Below are positions 33,301 through 33,792 of a DNA stretch of 33,792 nt, in pieces. The DNA lies in assembly GCA_024402695.1 (NCBI GenBank), contig JAKSTG010000029.1, positions 1 through 33,792 on the forward strand, read 5' to 3'. Position numbers and translations under genes: made by a program. Each line of letters opens with the position of its first letter. The first letter of the stretch is position 1. The notes under the pieces are model-generated. The model was not told where the DNA came from and did not search any database. It saw only the letters and a list, made by a program, of their open reading frames with translations. The DNA is from Treponema sp. (GTDB taxonomy: Bacteria; Spirochaetota; Spirochaetia; Treponematales; Treponemataceae).

Positions 33301-33372
33301 AGCGGAAAACGGGAGTCGGACCCGCGACATCCACCTTGGCAAGGTGGCGCTCTACCACTGAGCTATTTCCGC
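33301..33372 (-). tRNA. tRNA-Gly (GCC), second copy
   Basis: Identical over all 72 nt to the copy at 33194-33265, and separated from it by 35 nt. The flanks share only a few bases, so the duplicated unit is essentially the gene itself. Confidence 0.95.
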
Positions 33373-33389
33373 AAAAAATTCAAGTTTTG

Positions 33390-33469
33390 TGCGAGAGGAG
33401 GGACTTGAACCCTCAAGCCGAAGCGCCAGATCCTAAGTCTGGTGTGTATGCCAATTTCACCACTCTCGC
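33390..33469 (-). tRNA. tRNA-Leu (UAG)
   Basis: An 80-nt class II tRNA with acceptor GCGAGAG/CTCTCGC, anticodon loop CTTAGGA (UAG), a short variable arm and T-arm GGGTTCAAGTCCC. It is the first gene of the minus-strand tRNA cluster. Confidence 0.93.
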
Positions 33470-33527
33470 AAGTGTCGGCCTCTTCAGCCACAGAAAACAA
33501 CAGGTTGTTTTCAATGAATGAGAGAAT

Positions 33528-33554
33528 ATTATACAAATAAAAAAAAATTGTCAA
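33528..33554 (-). promoter_or_regulatory. Promoter of the minus-strand tRNA cluster
   Basis: On the minus strand: perfect TTGACA (33549-33554) and perfect TATAAT (33528-33533) with a short 15-nt spacer. A region without genes (33470-33625) holds only this and the divergent tRNA-His promoter. Confidence 0.65.
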
Positions 33555-33569
33555 TAGAAAGAAATCGAC

Positions 33570-33598
33570 TTGACCAATTTTCGAATAAAATGTATATT
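33570..33598 (+). promoter_or_regulatory. Promoter of tRNA-His/tRNA-Arg
   Basis: TTGACC (33570-33575), 17 nt, TATATT (33593-33598). The predicted start near 33605 is about 20 nt before tRNA-His. Confidence 0.7.
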
Positions 33599-33625
33599 CT
33601 CTTTACTTGATTAATTCAAGAACAC

Positions 33626-33698
33626 GGTGCCTGTAGTTCAGCGGTAGAGCGCCAGATTGTGGATCTGGTTGTCGTGGGTTCAATCCCCACCAGGCACC
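33626..33698 (+). tRNA. tRNA-His (GUG)
   Basis: A 73-nt tRNA with the histidine-specific extra G at position -1 (33626) facing C73 (33698). Acceptor GTGCCTG/CAGGCAC, anticodon loop ATTGTGG (GUG), T-arm GGGTTCAATCCCC. CCA is not encoded. Confidence 0.95.
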
Positions 33699-33716
33699 CT
33701 TTTTTATTTAACTTTA

Positions 33717-33791
33717 GGGCCTGTAGCTCATCTGGATTAGAGCACCGGACTTCGAATCCGGTGGTAGCAGGTTCGAATCCTGTCAGACCCA
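33717..33791 (+). tRNA. tRNA-Arg (UCG)
   Basis: A 75-nt cloverleaf with anticodon loop CTTCGAA (UCG) and T-arm AGGTTCGAATCCT. The acceptor stem GGGCCTG/CAGACCC has a C4-A69 mismatch. It ends one base before the window ends. Confidence 0.9.
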
Positions 33792-33792
33792 T

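Noticed and set aside
33194..33372. Attachment site of an integrated element, suggested by the duplicated tRNA-Gly
   Set aside because: Both copies are complete, only 35 nt apart, and no integrase or foreign genes lie between or beside them.

Overview
The window is a gene-dense chromosomal stretch (about 27 protein genes and 5 tRNAs) of moderate-to-low GC. The organism is probably a spirochaete close to Treponema. That is an inference from several features: lipoproteins with relaxed lipoboxes, lptF/lptG and outer-membrane-type proteins, a ribF-rpsO-pnp block, and a tig-clpP-clpX block. No transposase, integrase, phage gene, CRISPR array or toxin-antitoxin pair was seen.

Layout. 1-283: a GC-rich, hairpin-filled non-coding element. 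284-2249 (-): a signal-peptide protein with a degenerate M23-like fold and a membrane-anchored propeller-like protein. 2305-5397: cytidine deaminase (+), small alarmone synthetase (-), HAD phosphatase and RlmI-type methyltransferase (+). 5510-7668 (+): two lipoproteins, one with a permuted papain-like (YiiX/C92) domain. 7749-8774 (-): ilvE. 8912-12280 (+): a kinase-less ribF, rpsO with a structured leader, an inverted-repeat element, and pnp. 12361-16272 (+): dut-lptF-lptG-tgt. 16266-23776 (-): a polytopic membrane protein followed by an 1850-residue reading frame that joins a complete DNA polymerase IV to an outer-membrane-like protein. 23860-28390 (+): an unknown protein, a lipoprotein, trmB and ligA. 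28432-33116 (-): thiI, clpX, clpP and tig. 33194-33791: tRNA-Gly(GCC) twice and tRNA-Leu(UAG) on minus, tRNA-His(GUG) and tRNA-Arg(UCG) on plus.

Themes. RNA and nucleotide metabolism dominates (cdd, dut, pnp, rpsO, tgt, trmB, rlmI, thiI). tig, clpP and clpX form a protein-folding and proteolysis block. Several envelope proteins are lineage-restricted or degenerate.

The most unusual signal is the uninterrupted DinB-outer-membrane-protein fusion: an intact polymerase with a clamp-binding motif runs directly into an intact-looking signal peptide with no stop codon and no ordinary internal start. Other points worth attention are three genes with no ribosome-binding site whose -10 box lies 6-8 nt before the ATG (dut, the HAD phosphatase, and the gene starting at 23776), a pair of divergent promoters sharing their -35 region, and the structured leaders of rpsO and pnp.
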